A stretch of 51,174 nt of DNA from Rheinheimera sp. (GCF_030824435.1 NZ_JAVBXS010000041.1:1-51174); one strand, 5' to 3'. Counted from the stretch's first letter, positions 1 to 9,632 are shown. Notes: generated from the letters alone by a model not told the origin. Numbers and translations are program-made.

Positions 1-75
1 CATCCACCGTCACGCCACAGTTCAGCACAGTCGCTGTTTGAATGGTGTGAAGGAAAACAATTGGCAATGGTTTAA
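1..75 (+). CDS. C-terminal tail of an upstream gene (partial)
   Basis: Frame 1 is open from the window edge to a TAA ending at base 75, giving 24 codons that end in ...QLAMV. The stop lies 17 bases before the aminotransferase start, the spacing expected inside an operon. Nothing about function can be read from so short a piece. It could also be chance open sequence, since 24 codons are easily open. Confidence 0.45.
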   Translation, partial: HPPSRHSSAQSLFEWCEGKQLAMV

Positions 76-92
76 TTCTGAAAGGATTCTGT

Positions 93-1382
93 ATGTCTGT
101 AACCCAAATAAACGATGTAAATCAACTGAGCAGTGCCAAAATTGCCGACTTATACCGGCGGCACCTATCCCGGGGCCGGGCCAAAATTTCAGATGTGTTT
201 GGTACTGAAACTGAAATTTCAGCACAAGGTGCCTGGGTGGAAACCCTGGATGGTCAGAAATATCTGAATGCCGGTGGTTATGGTGTGATGTTGTTAGGTG
301 CCCGCCATCCTCATGTTGAAGCGGCGGTGATCAAACAAATTCAAACCAATCCGATAGCTTCGAGAATATTACTTGAACCTCAGGCAGCCCTTGCTGCTGA
401 AGCTTTGTGTCGGGTGGTGCCTCAGGGGCTGGCCCATGTGCATTTTGCCGGGTCCGGCACTGAAGCCACTGAAGCGGCCATTAAAGTGGCCCGGACACTT
501 GGCAAAACACGTTTAATCACCACCATCAACGGTTATCACGGCAAAACCCTTGGTGCTTTGTCGGTCACGGCAAACCGGCTGTATCAGGACCCATTCCGTC
601 CATTATTGCCTGACGTTTCTGCTGTGCCTTTTGGTGATGTAGCAGCAATGGAACAAGCACTGAAAACCGGTCCGCAGGCTTGTGTCATTCTGGAACCGGT
701 GCAGGGTGAAGGTGGCGTCAGGATCCCTGCTTTTGGTTATTTGCAACAAGTGCGCGCGCTTTGCGACAAATATGGCGCTCTGATGGTGCTGGATGAGATC
801 CAAACCGGTATGGGGCGTCTGGGTTATTGGTGGGGGGCAAACAGAGAAAATGTTACGCCGGATATTATGTTGGTTGGGAAAGGTTTGTCCGGTGGCATAG
901 TGCCGGTGTCGGCTATGGTGGCCACAGCTGAAGCCTTCCAGGCCTTTAACAAAGACCCTTTTATTCATACCTCCACTTTTTCCGGTGCACCTATTGCAAT
1001 GGCTGCAGCCCGCGCCGCGGTGGAAGCTATTATTGCAGACAATCTGGTGTTCAGAGCTGCACAAATAGGTGAAGTATTGTTAGGCCGGATGAAAGAAATA
1101 GTGAAAAAACACTGTGCATATCTGGTGGAAGAGGTGCGCGGTGCCGGCTTATTGATTGGTGTCGAAATGAAAGGACCTGGCTTTGCCGGTGCCTTATTGG
1201 CTGAAATGATTGAACGCCATTTATTGGTTAATTATTCGTTGAATGCCGGCACAGTACTCAGGTTTACCCCACCGGCCATTATGAATGACGCCGAAGTTGA
1301 GTTTTTACTTACGGCCTTTGAAGGCGCCTGTAAAGCGCTGGCGCGGCAATATACCACAGTGAATTCAGTAGGAGCATTTTAA
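93..1382 (+). CDS. Class III PLP-dependent aminotransferase
   Basis: A 429-residue fold-type I aminotransferase of the acetylornithine/ornithine/omega-amino acid family. Seen: the phosphate-binding segment GSGTEATEAAIKVAR (about residue 120), a YHGKT segment, the cofactor aspartate in LDEIQTGMGR, and the Schiff-base lysine in VGKGLSGG followed by HTSTFSG. Length is normal for the class. An AAAGGA Shine-Dalgarno sits before the ATG. The next gene starts one base after the stop, so the two are translationally linked. Its neighbours are a cyclase-like SRPBCC protein and lipid-type proteins rather than arginine or polyamine genes, which suggests a role in making an amine-containing secondary metabolite or lipid. 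That is inference; the amino donor and acceptor cannot be read from sequence. Confidence 0.88.
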   Translation: MSVTQINDVNQLSSAKIADLYRRHLSRGRAKISDVFGTETEISAQGAWVETLDGQKYLNAGGYGVMLLGARHPHVEAAVIKQIQTNPIASRILLEPQAALAAEALCRVVPQGLAHVHFAGSGTEATEAAIKVARTLGKTRLITTINGYHGKTLGALSVTANRLYQDPFRPLLPDVSAVPFGDVAAMEQALKTGPQACVILEPVQGEGGVRIPAFGYLQQVRALCDKYGALMVLDEIQTGMGRLGYWWGANRENVTPDIMLVGKGLSGGIVPVSAMVATAEAFQAFNKDPFIHTSTFSGAPIAMAAARAAVEAIIADNLVFRAAQIGEVLLGRMKEIVKKHCAYLVEEVRGAGLLIGVEMKGPGFAGALLAEMIERHLLVNYSLNAGTVLRFTPPAIMNDAEVEFLLTAFEGACKALARQYTTVNSVGAF

Positions 1383-1383
1383 G

Positions 1384-1866
1384 ATGCGGCATGTAGAGAT
1401 CCATTCTTTTATTCCGGACGCCGAAGCAAATGATGTATTTGATACTCTGGCGGATTTCCGGCATTACGCTGAGTTGGTTGATGTTGTTGTTTCTGTTGAT
1501 GTTGAAAAACACACAGACGATAACGTGCACAGCAGCTGGGTGGTGAAGTTTAGGAACGGCCTGTTGCGCTGGACAGAAGAAGACTGGTTTCGCCGCGATA
1601 AATTGCGGCTTGATTTCAGTCAGATAGAAGGCGATTTTGATGAGTTTTTTGGCGGTTGGGTGTTGGTTGCTGAGCCAGATGGTGTCAAAGCTTCATTAAT
1701 AGTTGATTTTGATTTTGGCGTGCCATCTTTGGCAAGCATTGTTGATCCTGTGGCAGAGCGCGTGCTGACTGATGTCACCAAACAAATTCTGCGTGGATTA
1801 TTCGGCGAAAAAGTGTTGTTTGTGGATGAAGCTGTGGAGCAGGTGCAGCAGCTGGCTATAGCTTAA
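1384..1866 (+). CDS. SRPBCC/START-fold protein, polyketide cyclase-like
   Basis: A 160-residue single-domain protein that resembles the SRPBCC (Bet v1-like) polyketide cyclase/dehydrase family and the CoQ10-binding START proteins. Seen: the N-terminal pattern of a strand followed by DVFDTLADFRHYAEL, a central NGLLRWTEEDWFRRD segment, the conserved EGDFDEFFGGW strand, and a C-terminal amphipathic helix. Proteins with this fold bind hydrophobic ligands, and some catalyse aromatic ring closure. It starts one base after the aminotransferase stop. Whether it is an enzyme or a lipid or quinone carrier is open. Confidence 0.75.
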   Translation: MRHVEIHSFIPDAEANDVFDTLADFRHYAELVDVVVSVDVEKHTDDNVHSSWVVKFRNGLLRWTEEDWFRRDKLRLDFSQIEGDFDEFFGGWVLVAEPDGVKASLIVDFDFGVPSLASIVDPVAERVLTDVTKQILRGLFGEKVLFVDEAVEQVQQLAIA

Positions 1867-1941
1867 ATAACAGGGTTGTTAACGGATGGCGGCTGGTGCT
1901 GCCACGACCCGGATCAATACATTGAACTTAGAGGGTTTATT

Positions 1942-2841
1942 ATGAGCAATCAGGACAGTCTGGTTAGTGCGAAAAACAATTTCAGTCAGGCGGCAAAAAG
2001 TGCGGCAGAGCAGTTGTATCAACATCACGCATCCGATGAAACAGTGCCACAAGGGCAGTTAAAAACGGACCTGAGTTTGCGGCAGTTAAAACGTGCCATG
2101 CAAATTATGTTTGCTAAAAATACTTTACCACGCAAGAAGTTACCAATCCGGTTAGATTTAACCGAATTCAGGTCTGCCGACTTTCAATATGACCGTTCTT
2201 CCACCCAGCAAGTGGCAGACCGGCTCAAACCCCTGCCTTTGTCAGGCGATGGTATGAAATGGATTTACCATTATGACGGTGAACTTTGTGTGCAGTTTTA
2301 TGGTGTACGTCATGTTGATATCAACTACGACGATTTAGTGCGCAAAATAGAGATCAGCCGGGTTGGTGATTGTTTCCGCGACGTGATTGGTATTAATACT
2401 GAAGTGCTGAAACGGGATGGGTTAGGCCGCCCTGTGCTACAAATTGAGCGTATCGCTGCTTTGGCACAACCTGCGTATTCGGCTTTTCTCGGCAAAGATG
2501 AGCTGGATGTGTATAAGCTGGAATTCCAGGAATATCATCAGGATCAGGTGATCAACTGGATGAGAACTGTCTGTAGTCCGAATGCTTCTACAGTTGCAGA
2601 CGACAGTTATCTGTCTTTATCCCGGTTACCGGATGGCAAAACCAAAATTGAATTTGTTGCATTACAGCAGTTTCCATTACCACGCATTATGGTTTTCCTC
2701 GGATTCAGCCGCTGGAAATGGTTCCGTGAGCTGTTAACCCGGTTTGCTTATAAAGCATTTTGGTACACCACATCAGACAATATTCTGGCGCGGTATTACG
2801 GCAAAGATTTTGAAATCGGTTGCGCAAAAGCCAAAAAGTAA
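1942..2841 (+). CDS. Conserved protein of unknown function, paralogue A
   Basis: About 299 residues, with no signal peptide and no membrane segment. The ATG at 1942 is chosen because GAGGG lies just before it; an earlier in-frame ATG at 1876 has no ribosome site and would add a poor N-terminus. The C-terminal two thirds (from GMKWIYHYDGE onward) are clearly homologous to the gene at 4147-4908: both carry YDDxxxKxxI, FxRD, LDVYKLE, an SPN segment and D[DG][SG]YLS. The pair therefore arose by duplication and now flanks the beta-propeller gene. The alternating strand pattern ending in a long helix recalls the START/SRPBCC fold, but I do not recognise the family. Confidence 0.75.
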   Translation: MSNQDSLVSAKNNFSQAAKSAAEQLYQHHASDETVPQGQLKTDLSLRQLKRAMQIMFAKNTLPRKKLPIRLDLTEFRSADFQYDRSSTQQVADRLKPLPLSGDGMKWIYHYDGELCVQFYGVRHVDINYDDLVRKIEISRVGDCFRDVIGINTEVLKRDGLGRPVLQIERIAALAQPAYSAFLGKDELDVYKLEFQEYHQDQVINWMRTVCSPNASTVADDSYLSLSRLPDGKTKIEFVALQQFPLPRIMVFLGFSRWKWFRELLTRFAYKAFWYTTSDNILARYYGKDFEIGCAKAKK

Positions 2842-2858
2842 CGCAGGCAATCGGATTA

Positions 2859-4124
2859 ATGCAGACGAGGACAAATGGGCACATGGTATTTCCGTATGAG
2901 TTTCACATCGCTTTAGATGGTAACGGTCTGAATGGTCTGGAGGGGAGAGCGGGCGTTTGTGTGTTCCGCTACAACCCACAAACCGATGACTACAACTTTG
3001 ATATAAAGTTTTACGACGGCATGGCCGGTGGGCATGCCATTAGTATCAGTCCGGATCGCCGGACTGGTTTTTTGGGTAGCACAGCCCAGCACCTGATGTT
3101 TTATGACACTGCAACACTGCAGGAATTAAGCAGAATTTCGACCTTACGTTTTGAAGCAACAGATTCGTCGATCAAAGGCAGTACCCATGCGGTCTGGCTG
3201 AATAATTCGCAGGTGATAGTCACTATTGGTAATGGTCTGTGGCAGTTTGATTTAAATAATCCCGAACAGCCGGTCCGGCTCTGTGACCACGGGCTGAAAG
3301 TGCCACATGCGCTGAAAATGACGGCGTCCAGGCGTTATCTGGTGTATGGCGGTATGGACCACCCGGTGTTGGGTGAAGGTTGTGAAGTTGGTATCTTTGA
3401 CCTTGAAACCAGAACGACCAAAAGAGTTGTGCTGCCAACCACTTGCTGGCATGTGGTTTGTGATCCTGTCACAGATAAGTTTTATGCATTGTCTTTTCGG
3501 GTGCAGCCTCAGGATGGTCATAATTACCATGAATGGTCTATTGCCCAGTTTAAAGAGTATGCCTATGAAATTGACGCAGCCACAGGCACTGTAGTGCGGC
3601 ACTGGGCCACGGGGCAGGATACTCATGCCCATGTCAATTCAGATGTCTGCCTGTCAGATCAGGAACTTATTTATTGTAACGGTGCCAGTGGCACCATCAT
3701 GATGATAGACCGGAAAAGCTTGTCTTCGTATCGTATTCTGGATGCACGACCTGACTTTTTCAGCCGTTTAGGTGCAACCCGGCAACGATTGCGCACCATT
3801 CTGGATTCGTTGACCCGGGGTTCTATTTTTACCCATGGTCATCAGCATCTCAGAGCCATTCTGGTGTCGCGTGGTGCTTTTCTGGATTCAGTGTATGGTT
3901 GTCAGTTGTCTGCTAACCAGGGGTTGTTGTTTACCGCAAACCGGGGCCTGAATTCTATTACCATTTACAACTATCCGGCCAACACTGTGAAATTTACTGT
4001 GAAGATGCCGTCATTGCAGGAGTTTGATCAGACTTTGCATTGGTGGAGTGATCCAAGGCTTGGTTTTCATCACAGCATTTTGTTAAGTCCACAACAGCCG
4101 GATGCAACACCACCTTCCCTTTAA
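2859..4124 (+). CDS. Beta-propeller-like protein
   Basis: About 421 residues if started at the ATG at 2859; the frame is open from 2820, and an ATG at 2883 is also possible. Repeated blade-like units are visible: GHAISISPDRRTGFLGS, HAVWLNNSQVIVTIGNGLWQFD, HALKMTASRRYLVYGG, WHVVCDPVTDKFYALS and HVNSDVCLSDQELIYCNG. Each has a His at the blade start and a strand-turn-strand pattern, as in six- or seven-bladed propellers. No export signal is evident. It sits between two paralogous unknown proteins with near-zero spacing, which implies a common complex or pathway. A lyase-like or binding role is possible; no catalytic motif was recognised. Confidence 0.7.
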   Translation: MQTRTNGHMVFPYEFHIALDGNGLNGLEGRAGVCVFRYNPQTDDYNFDIKFYDGMAGGHAISISPDRRTGFLGSTAQHLMFYDTATLQELSRISTLRFEATDSSIKGSTHAVWLNNSQVIVTIGNGLWQFDLNNPEQPVRLCDHGLKVPHALKMTASRRYLVYGGMDHPVLGEGCEVGIFDLETRTTKRVVLPTTCWHVVCDPVTDKFYALSFRVQPQDGHNYHEWSIAQFKEYAYEIDAATGTVVRHWATGQDTHAHVNSDVCLSDQELIYCNGASGTIMMIDRKSLSSYRILDARPDFFSRLGATRQRLRTILDSLTRGSIFTHGHQHLRAILVSRGAFLDSVYGCQLSANQGLLFTANRGLNSITIYNYPANTVKFTVKMPSLQEFDQTLHWWSDPRLGFHHSILLSPQQPDATPPSL

Positions 4125-4146
4125 CAGAGCAACAGGTTTGTTATCT

Positions 4147-4908
4147 ATGCGAGACGTTATTACCAATATTGCCAGAGCACCCCGGATCTTTTTTGCCAAA
4201 CAAAGGGTGGTGCGTGAGTTAAAACCTTTGTTGATTGATATTCAGCAATATCAACCAGCTGATTACGAAAAAATCATCCCGGTGTTACGTGATATTGAGC
4301 AGCAGTTATTGGCGGTGCCGCCGAATAAAGCCGGGATGCGCTGGATCCATCAGCAGGATACGGTTTATTTTTATGGTGAACGTGATTTTGCTTTGCCTTA
4401 TGACGATTTTATCCAAAAAGTGGATATTACCCATGCCGGTAAGTTTTATCGGGATTCGGTCAGTACTGATACCAAAGTGGTTCTGACGGATCCGCAGGCA
4501 AGGGCTGTGCATCAGGTGGTGCGGATTGTGGCTTTGCCACAGCCAAACTATGCGGCTTTTATGGGCAAAGGGGATCTGGATGTATACAAGCTGGAGAAAA
4601 TTGACTACAGCGACGATGAACAAAAAGTCTGGATGTACACGGTTTTTAGCCCCAATGGTTCGGCCTTGTGTGACGACGGCTATTTGTCGTTTAAAAAAAT
4701 AGCCGGTGGTGCAGGCACCAGAGTTGCCTTTCTGGCGTGTCAGAATTTCCCTGTCCCGCCAGTGATGGCTCTGCTGCAACTGGATAAATGGCATTGGCTG
4801 AAGAAGCAGCTGACGGAACATGCCTATCAGGTGTTTTGCAACCAAATGTTTAATAACATTAAAGATTGTTATGCAGGGATCCGTTTTGATGTCGGCAGGG
4901 ACGCATAG
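4147..4908 (+). CDS. Conserved protein of unknown function, paralogue B
   Basis: About 253 residues from the ATG at 4147 (MRDVITNIARAP). An in-frame ATG at 4102 would overlap the propeller gene by 23 bases, but its extra residues find no partner in the paralogue at 1942. Aligned by eye with that gene it keeps GMRWIHQQD, LPYDDFIQKVDI, YRDSVSTDTKV, KGDLDVYKLE, FSPNGSALCDDGYLSF and the FPVPPVMALL end. Function unknown. The duplication and shared operon suggest two subunits of one heteromer or two binding proteins for related hydrophobic ligands (inference). Confidence 0.72.
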   Translation: MRDVITNIARAPRIFFAKQRVVRELKPLLIDIQQYQPADYEKIIPVLRDIEQQLLAVPPNKAGMRWIHQQDTVYFYGERDFALPYDDFIQKVDITHAGKFYRDSVSTDTKVVLTDPQARAVHQVVRIVALPQPNYAAFMGKGDLDVYKLEKIDYSDDEQKVWMYTVFSPNGSALCDDGYLSFKKIAGGAGTRVAFLACQNFPVPPVMALLQLDKWHWLKKQLTEHAYQVFCNQMFNNIKDCYAGIRFDVGRDA

Positions 4909-4965
4909 TTGATGCAGCAGAAGGTGCCTTTTTTATCAGGCACTGCCACAAGGAAAGGTGTACTG

Positions 4966-5499
4966 ATGAACACAGTCAATCACAGCAGATTTTATGCAAG
5001 ACTGTTAAAGTCGATCCATCAGGCAGACCTCTGTCTGCTTGGGAAAACCCAAGGTATCAAAGATATTCAGGGTTTTGTGCCCTGTTGCCGTTATATATCA
5101 ATTTCGGCCGATGGACCTTTGTATGTTCTGCTTGGCTTATTTTTACTGTATTTAGAACATTATGATATTGTCAAACTGGTGGTTGTTGCTTTTATTATTG
5201 AACGGGTTATTTATTTTTCTACCAAAAATATCTGCAGACGGGACAGGCCGGCAGATTGTATTGAAGGTTTTTGTTGTACCGTTGTCCCGCAGGATAAATT
5301 TAGTTTTCCATCAGGTCATACGTCGGCGGCCTTTTTGATTGCAGGCACTTTGGGTGTCTGGTATCCATGGGCTTTACCTGTGTTATATGGCTGGGCACTC
5401 TGGGTGGCCTTATCCAGAGTAGTACTTGGTGTGCATTTTCCATCAGACACTGTGGCAGGTGCAGCCCTGGGTGCTTCTGTCGCTGCTCTGGTGCTTTGA
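4966..5499 (+). CDS. PAP2-family membrane phosphatase
   Basis: About 177 residues from the ATG at 4966, which has AGGAAAGG just upstream; an in-frame ATG at 4909 lacks this. All three acid-phosphatase motifs of the PAP2 superfamily are present: KxxxRRDRP (KNICRRDRP), PSGH (SFPSGHTSAAF) and SRxxxGxHFPSD (SRVVLGVHFPSD) with its catalytic histidine. Four to five hydrophobic helices place it in the inner membrane. Relatives remove phosphate from undecaprenyl diphosphate, phosphatidate or other lipid phosphates. As last gene of the operon it probably acts on a lipid-phosphate made or used by the neighbouring proteins (inference). Confidence 0.88.
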   Translation: MNTVNHSRFYARLLKSIHQADLCLLGKTQGIKDIQGFVPCCRYISISADGPLYVLLGLFLLYLEHYDIVKLVVVAFIIERVIYFSTKNICRRDRPADCIEGFCCTVVPQDKFSFPSGHTSAAFLIAGTLGVWYPWALPVLYGWALWVALSRVVLGVHFPSDTVAGAALGASVAALVL

Positions 5500-5601
5500 T
5501 AAACACCATGCAGCTGCTGTTTTTGCTGCGCCTGAGCAGGCGACAACCCAAAGTTAAAAGCGCCGTATTCATACAGCACCATCTTTGTTAAGCAACAAAA
5601 G

Positions 5602-6696
5602 TCAGGCGCTGTTTTTCATTTCTATATAACTGACCACAGCAGCAATGGCGTCATTCACCTGACGATTGTCTTGCCAGTCCAGTGAGTTCCAGTCGATGCC
5701 CAGTTCCAGTTCAAACACATTCACCGACAACAATGTTTTTAATACATCCACTGAGGTAATGGGAGCTATACGGTAGGTTTTGGGGTTTTGTTTTGGTTTA
5801 GTATCGGATTCTTTTAAGATGGCTTTTTTGATCAGCTGATTGATTGCGGTTTTATGATCGATGTTCAGCGCTGTAATGTTGTGTTTTCTTTTATAAGAAT
5901 TTTCAATCGACAACACCATTTTTTTCATTTTTATAAAGGGTTGGGCATAACCATGATGATAAGCATCCAGCACAGCAGCATACCTTGTTAACACATTATA
6001 ATTATCAAAAGCGCCCATAGAGACACCCAGAATACTGGCGCATTCTTTCACCGTCAGTACTTTTCCTTCCTGGCGTTGCCGCATACTGCTCAGGGTTTCA
6101 ATTTCAAGCATAGCGTCTTTAAATGCCTGCAGTTTGCCATACTGGGGCAAATCTTCCCTGCTGGCATTTTCCTGAAATTGTTTGGTTTTTGGCAATGCCG
6201 GGCGGGACAGGTACAGCTTAAAATGGGCAGCACTATCGAGACCGTTGGCATATAACATGGCAAAAAAACGGCGGTGCCCGGTCAGGATCTGATAACCGCC
6301 ATCTTCAGTTGGATAGATAGTAGGGACCTGAATAATTTCCGACACTGCGATATTGCTTGCCAGTTCGGTAATTGACTCAATGGTTTTGTTAGCTTTTTTC
6401 CAGTCTGGTGAATTGTATTTAAAACAATTCACTATACATGCTTTGCCAATTACAACTTTGTTTTCGGCATCATAACGGGCAATCAGCTGGCTTTTGGTTA
6501 TTTTTTTTGTCGCGACCTGATAAGCATCCTGATTTGGAATAATCACCACAGGAAGAAATCTGGGGTTGGTAGAGTCCGGGCGTATTTTGTTCAGGAAAAT
6601 GGACTTGTACTCATAAGGTTGTTCAACCATCAATTTATCAAAATTAACTCTGTTGAGTTCAGCAGACAGTTGTTGTTCTAACGACAAAATGTACAA
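5602..6696 (-). CDS. Orphan ParB-like protein
   Basis: About 364 residues. A ParB/Srx-type N-terminal domain is visible: an extended region leading to QILTGHRRFFAMLYANG, the counterpart of the G-[ER]-RR box II of ParB, then an HTH-like central region (VKECASILGVSMGAFDNYNVL). There is no ParA partner nearby, so chromosome segregation is unlikely to be its direct task; many solitary ParB-like proteins act in plasmid, phage or transcription control. The start was set at a TTG at 6696 because GGAGGA lies six bases before it; an ATG at 6714 would put that ribosome site inside the gene. It is convergent with the PAP2 gene. Confidence 0.72.
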   Translation of the reverse strand: MYILSLEQQLSAELNRVNFDKLMVEQPYEYKSIFLNKIRPDSTNPRFLPVVIIPNQDAYQVATKKITKSQLIARYDAENKVVIGKACIVNCFKYNSPDWKKANKTIESITELASNIAVSEIIQVPTIYPTEDGGYQILTGHRRFFAMLYANGLDSAAHFKLYLSRPALPKTKQFQENASREDLPQYGKLQAFKDAMLEIETLSSMRQRQEGKVLTVKECASILGVSMGAFDNYNVLTRYAAVLDAYHHGYAQPFIKMKKMVLSIENSYKRKHNITALNIDHKTAINQLIKKAILKESDTKPKQNPKTYRIAPITSVDVLKTLLSVNVFELELGIDWNSLDWQDNRQVNDAIAAVVSYIEMKNSA

Positions 6697-6961
6697 AGTC
6701 AGTCCTCCGACCATTCAATACGACGCGCCTAGTATAGACAGAGTGCAGATGCCTGCCAAGCGCCTCTGTTTGTGGTGTGTTCACTGCAGAGGTATAGCTC
6801 AGGGCCGTTTTTACGCAGCTGAGCTGCTGTTGTACTCTGGTTCAGTTTGACTTTTTTTCTGAAATACCTTTATCGGGGATTTATATTAAGTTGTTGATTT
6901 TTAGAATGAAAAACAACATTCATCACTGGTCGTGCTGTTTTGTCAGATAAGTATCAGAAAT

Positions 6962-6989
6962 TTGTCAGGTCTTTATCTTCGTTTAATAG
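6962..6989 (+). promoter_or_regulatory. Possible sigma-70 promoter for the small gene at 7072
   Basis: In the 375-base gap between the divergent ParB-like and small genes, TTGTCA (6962-6967) and TAATAG (6984-6989) are 16 bases apart. The rest of the gap shows nothing else I can support. Match by eye only. Confidence 0.3.
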
Positions 6990-7071
6990 ATTGTGTGCGC
7001 GGGGGCTGTGTTATCACATTGCCCCAGACCCAACAAATGGATTTTGGGTAAACAATCAATGAGAGTAGCGC

Positions 7072-7305
7072 ATGAAAGTGAATACCAATTCTTCTATGAC
7101 CCGGCAGATTGATGTTGAGGAAATGACGTCAAATCAAATGTTCATCAACCTGTTTGAACAAGCTTATGCACTGGGACGGCAAGATGTTATCGATGGTTTT
7201 CATATCGACCCTAAACTTGCTTTTGAAAACTTTATTACCAGTCATTTTGCCTTGATGGCAGAGCAAAGCAGCAATACGGCTGAGGGTGAGCTGAGCCAAA
7301 TTTAA
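7072..7305 (+). CDS. Small protein of unknown function (77 residues)
   Basis: A short acidic, soluble protein with one clear helical block (MFINLFEQAYALGRQDVIDGF) and no Cys, signal or membrane segment. The ATG follows a weak GAGAG ribosome site. It stands alone between the divergent ParB-like gene and tkt, and a strong hairpin follows it at 7431-7471. Codon use looks like that of its neighbours. I do not recognise a family. Confidence 0.6.
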   Translation: MKVNTNSSMTRQIDVEEMTSNQMFINLFEQAYALGRQDVIDGFHIDPKLAFENFITSHFALMAEQSSNTAEGELSQI

Positions 7306-7430
7306 CTGCCTTGGTTGCTAAGTTGCGCCAACAGGGTGTGTTGCTGCACTTTGTATTGTCAGCAGCTGCTGTGCTTTGCCACCTCTCCCCGGTGTGAACT
7401 ACAGGCATAGCAGCACGCTGCCTGATCTGT

Positions 7431-7471
7431 CAGCCTGTTGGTGTTGTGGATCTGACAACACCAACAGGCTG
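7431..7471. terminator. Perfect 17-bp hairpin after the small gene
   Basis: Arms 7431-7447 (CAGCCTGTTGGTGTTGT) and 7455-7471 are perfectly complementary, with a 7-base loop. A T-run follows only weakly (GTTTATTCTT). It probably ends transcription from 7072 and insulates tkt. Confidence 0.55.
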
Positions 7472-7520
7472 CAGTTTATTCTTCGCTTGCCCTTGTCACT
7501 GTGCTGACATTTTGTCATGA

Positions 7521-7539
7521 TTAATTGTAATACAATATT
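7521..7539. promoter_or_regulatory. Candidate arabinose-locus operator, site 1 (tkt)
   Basis: 15 of 18 positions match AATATTGTA-n-TACAATATT; the right half is perfect. It lies 31 bases before the tkt start. Bases 7527-7545 (GTAATACAATATTAATAGT) recur identically at 33858-33876. Confidence 0.65.
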
Positions 7540-7569
7540 AATAGTGATGGATAATGACTGGGGAACATC

Positions 7570-9603
7570 ATGAGTGATGCGGTAAAGAACAAAATGCTGG
7601 CAAATGCGGTTCGGGTGCTGGCGATGGATGCGGTACAACAGGCTAAGTCCGGTCATCCGGGTGCCCCTATGGGCATGGCCGATATTGCCACTGTGCTGTG
7701 GCGTGATTTTTTAAAACATAACCCAAAAGACCCGGCCTGGGCTGATCGCGACCGTTTTGTGTTGTCAAACGGCCATGGCTCTATGTTGTTGTATGCACTG
7801 TTGCATCTGACGGGTTATGACCTGCCAATCAGCGAGCTCAAACGTTTTCGGCAGCTGCATTCAAAAACACCGGGCCATCCGGAATATGGTTATACACCAG
7901 GTGTCGAAACCACCACTGGGCCACTTGGCGCCGGCATTGCCAATGCGGTCGGCATGGCGGTGGCGGAAAAAACGCTGGCAGCACAGTTTAACCAACCGGG
8001 TTTTGCCTTAGTGGACCACTTCACTTATTGTTTCCTTGGTGACGGTTGCCTGATGGAAGGGCTGTCGCATGAAGCCTGCTCGCTGGCCGGTACGCTTAAG
8101 CTTGGTAAACTGATTGCGTTTTGGGATGACAATGGCATTTCGATTGATGGTCATGTTGAAGGCTGGTTTACCGACCACACGCCACAACGTTTTGCCGCTT
8201 ATGGCTGGCAGGTGATTAGCGATGTCGACGGCCACGATGCCGCCGCTATTGCTGCGGCTATCCGCCAGGCGCAGGCCAATACCAGCCAGCCGACGCTGAT
8301 TTGTTGTAAAACCGTCATTGGTTTTGGCTCGCCAAATAAAGCTGGTACTCATGATTGTCATGGTGCGCCTTTAGGGGAGGCTGAAGTACAAGCGGTGCGG
8401 CAACAACTTGGCTGGCCCTGGCCGGCCTTTGAAGTGCCGGCCGATATTGCGGCGTTGTGGGATCAACGCAGCAAAGGCGAGTCAAGGCAACAGACCTGGC
8501 AGCAACTGTGGCTGCGTTATCAGGCGGAATTTCCGCAACTTGCCGGGCAGTTCAGCCGCCGCGTGCTCAATGCTGAACTGCCAGTCGATTTTGCCGCAGT
8601 GGCCAAGGCGCATATTCTGACTTGTCAGCAACAGGCACAGGCGATAGCCACCCGCAAAGCGTCACAACAAAGTATTGCGGTGTTTGCCAAAGTGTTGCCG
8701 GAAATTCTCGGCGGTTCAGCCGATTTAGCCGGTTCTAACCTGACCTTATGGCCTGAAGCCAAAGCGTTGCATCAACACAAGGACGGCAATTATTTGCATT
8801 ATGGCGTGCGCGAATTTGGCATGAACAGCATCATGAACGGTGTGGCGTTGCACGGCGGTTTTATTCCTTTTGGCGGCACTTTTCTGATGTTTATGGAATA
8901 TGGCCGCAATGCAGTGCGCATGGCCGCGTTGATGGGCATTCAGAGTATTTTTGTGTACACCCACGATTCTATTGCCCAAGGTGAGGACGGACCAACCCAT
9001 CAGCCGGTGGAGCAAGTGCCGAATTTGCGTTTAACACCGAACCTATCAACCTGGCGGCCAGCTGACGCCACCGAAACTGCTGTGGCATGGCAGCATGCGT
9101 TGAAGCGTAAAAATGGCCCGACGGCGCTGGTATTAAGCCGGCAAAATACCGAGGCTGTGGTGCCAGCGGATCTGGATATCAGCTTCATTCAGCGTGGTGC
9201 TTATGTTGTAAAAGAGAGTGAAGCTGTGCAAAGCAAGACTGCAGGCGGTATACCTGCACTGATTTTATTAGCTACTGGCGCTGAAGTGGGGCTGGCGCTG
9301 CAGGCTTATGAACAACTGGCAGACGCCGGTGTGGCGGTGCGGCTGGTGTCGATGCCAAGCACTGATGTGTTTGATGCACAGGATGCAGCCTATCAGGCTG
9401 CAGTATTGCCGCTTGGCAGTAAAATTCTGGCGATTGAAGCGGCGCATCAGGACTACTGGTACAAATACACCGGCCGCGACGGCGCCATTATCGGCATGCG
9501 CAGTTTTGGTGAATCGGCTCCAGGCCCGGTATTGATGCAACATTTTGGTTTTAGTCCGGCCAATATTGTTGCTCAAGCAAACGCCTTACTGGCGGGTGTA
9601 TAG
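7570..9603 (+). CDS. tkt: Transketolase
   Basis: A 677-residue thiamine diphosphate enzyme that moves two-carbon units between pentose- and hexose-phosphates. Seen: the N-terminal [11 protein letters not shown], the ThDP/metal motif [13 protein letters not shown]...[17 protein letters not shown], and the C-terminal pyrimidine domain with [18 protein letters not shown]. Length is as in E. coli TktA. GGGGAA precedes the ATG. It stands beside tal and the araBDA genes with an operator-like site upstream, so this copy is likely the arabinose-inducible one that processes xylulose 5-phosphate; a housekeeping copy may exist elsewhere. Confidence 0.96.
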   Translation: MSDAVKNKMLANAVRVLAMDAVQQAKSGHPGAPMGMADIATVLWRDFLKHNPKDPAWADRDRFVLSNGHGSMLLYALLHLTGYDLPISELKRFRQLHSKTPGHPEYGYTPGVETTTGPLGAGIANAVGMAVAEKTLAAQFNQPGFALVDHFTYCFLGDGCLMEGLSHEACSLAGTLKLGKLIAFWDDNGISIDGHVEGWFTDHTPQRFAAYGWQVISDVDGHDAAAIAAAIRQAQANTSQPTLICCKTVIGFGSPNKAGTHDCHGAPLGEAEVQAVRQQLGWPWPAFEVPADIAALWDQRSKGESRQQTWQQLWLRYQAEFPQLAGQFSRRVLNAELPVDFAAVAKAHILTCQQQAQAIATRKASQQSIAVFAKVLPEILGGSADLAGSNLTLWPEAKALHQHKDGNYLHYGVREFGMNSIMNGVALHGGFIPFGGTFLMFMEYGRNAVRMAALMGIQSIFVYTHDSIAQGEDGPTHQPVEQVPNLRLTPNLSTWRPADATETAVAWQHALKRKNGPTALVLSRQNTEAVVPADLDISFIQRGAYVVKESEAVQSKTAGGIPALILLATGAEVGLALQAYEQLADAGVAVRLVSMPSTDVFDAQDAAYQAAVLPLGSKILAIEAAHQDYWYKYTGRDGAIIGMRSFGESAPGPVLMQHFGFSPANIVAQANALLAGV

Positions 9604-9632
9604 GGGCCGGTTGTAAGCTGTGGAGTAGTTGA

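Noticed and set aside
6653-6850. 65-residue plus-strand frame between the ParB-like and small genes
   Set aside because: It overlaps the ParB-like start on the other strand, has no ribosome site and no protein-like composition.
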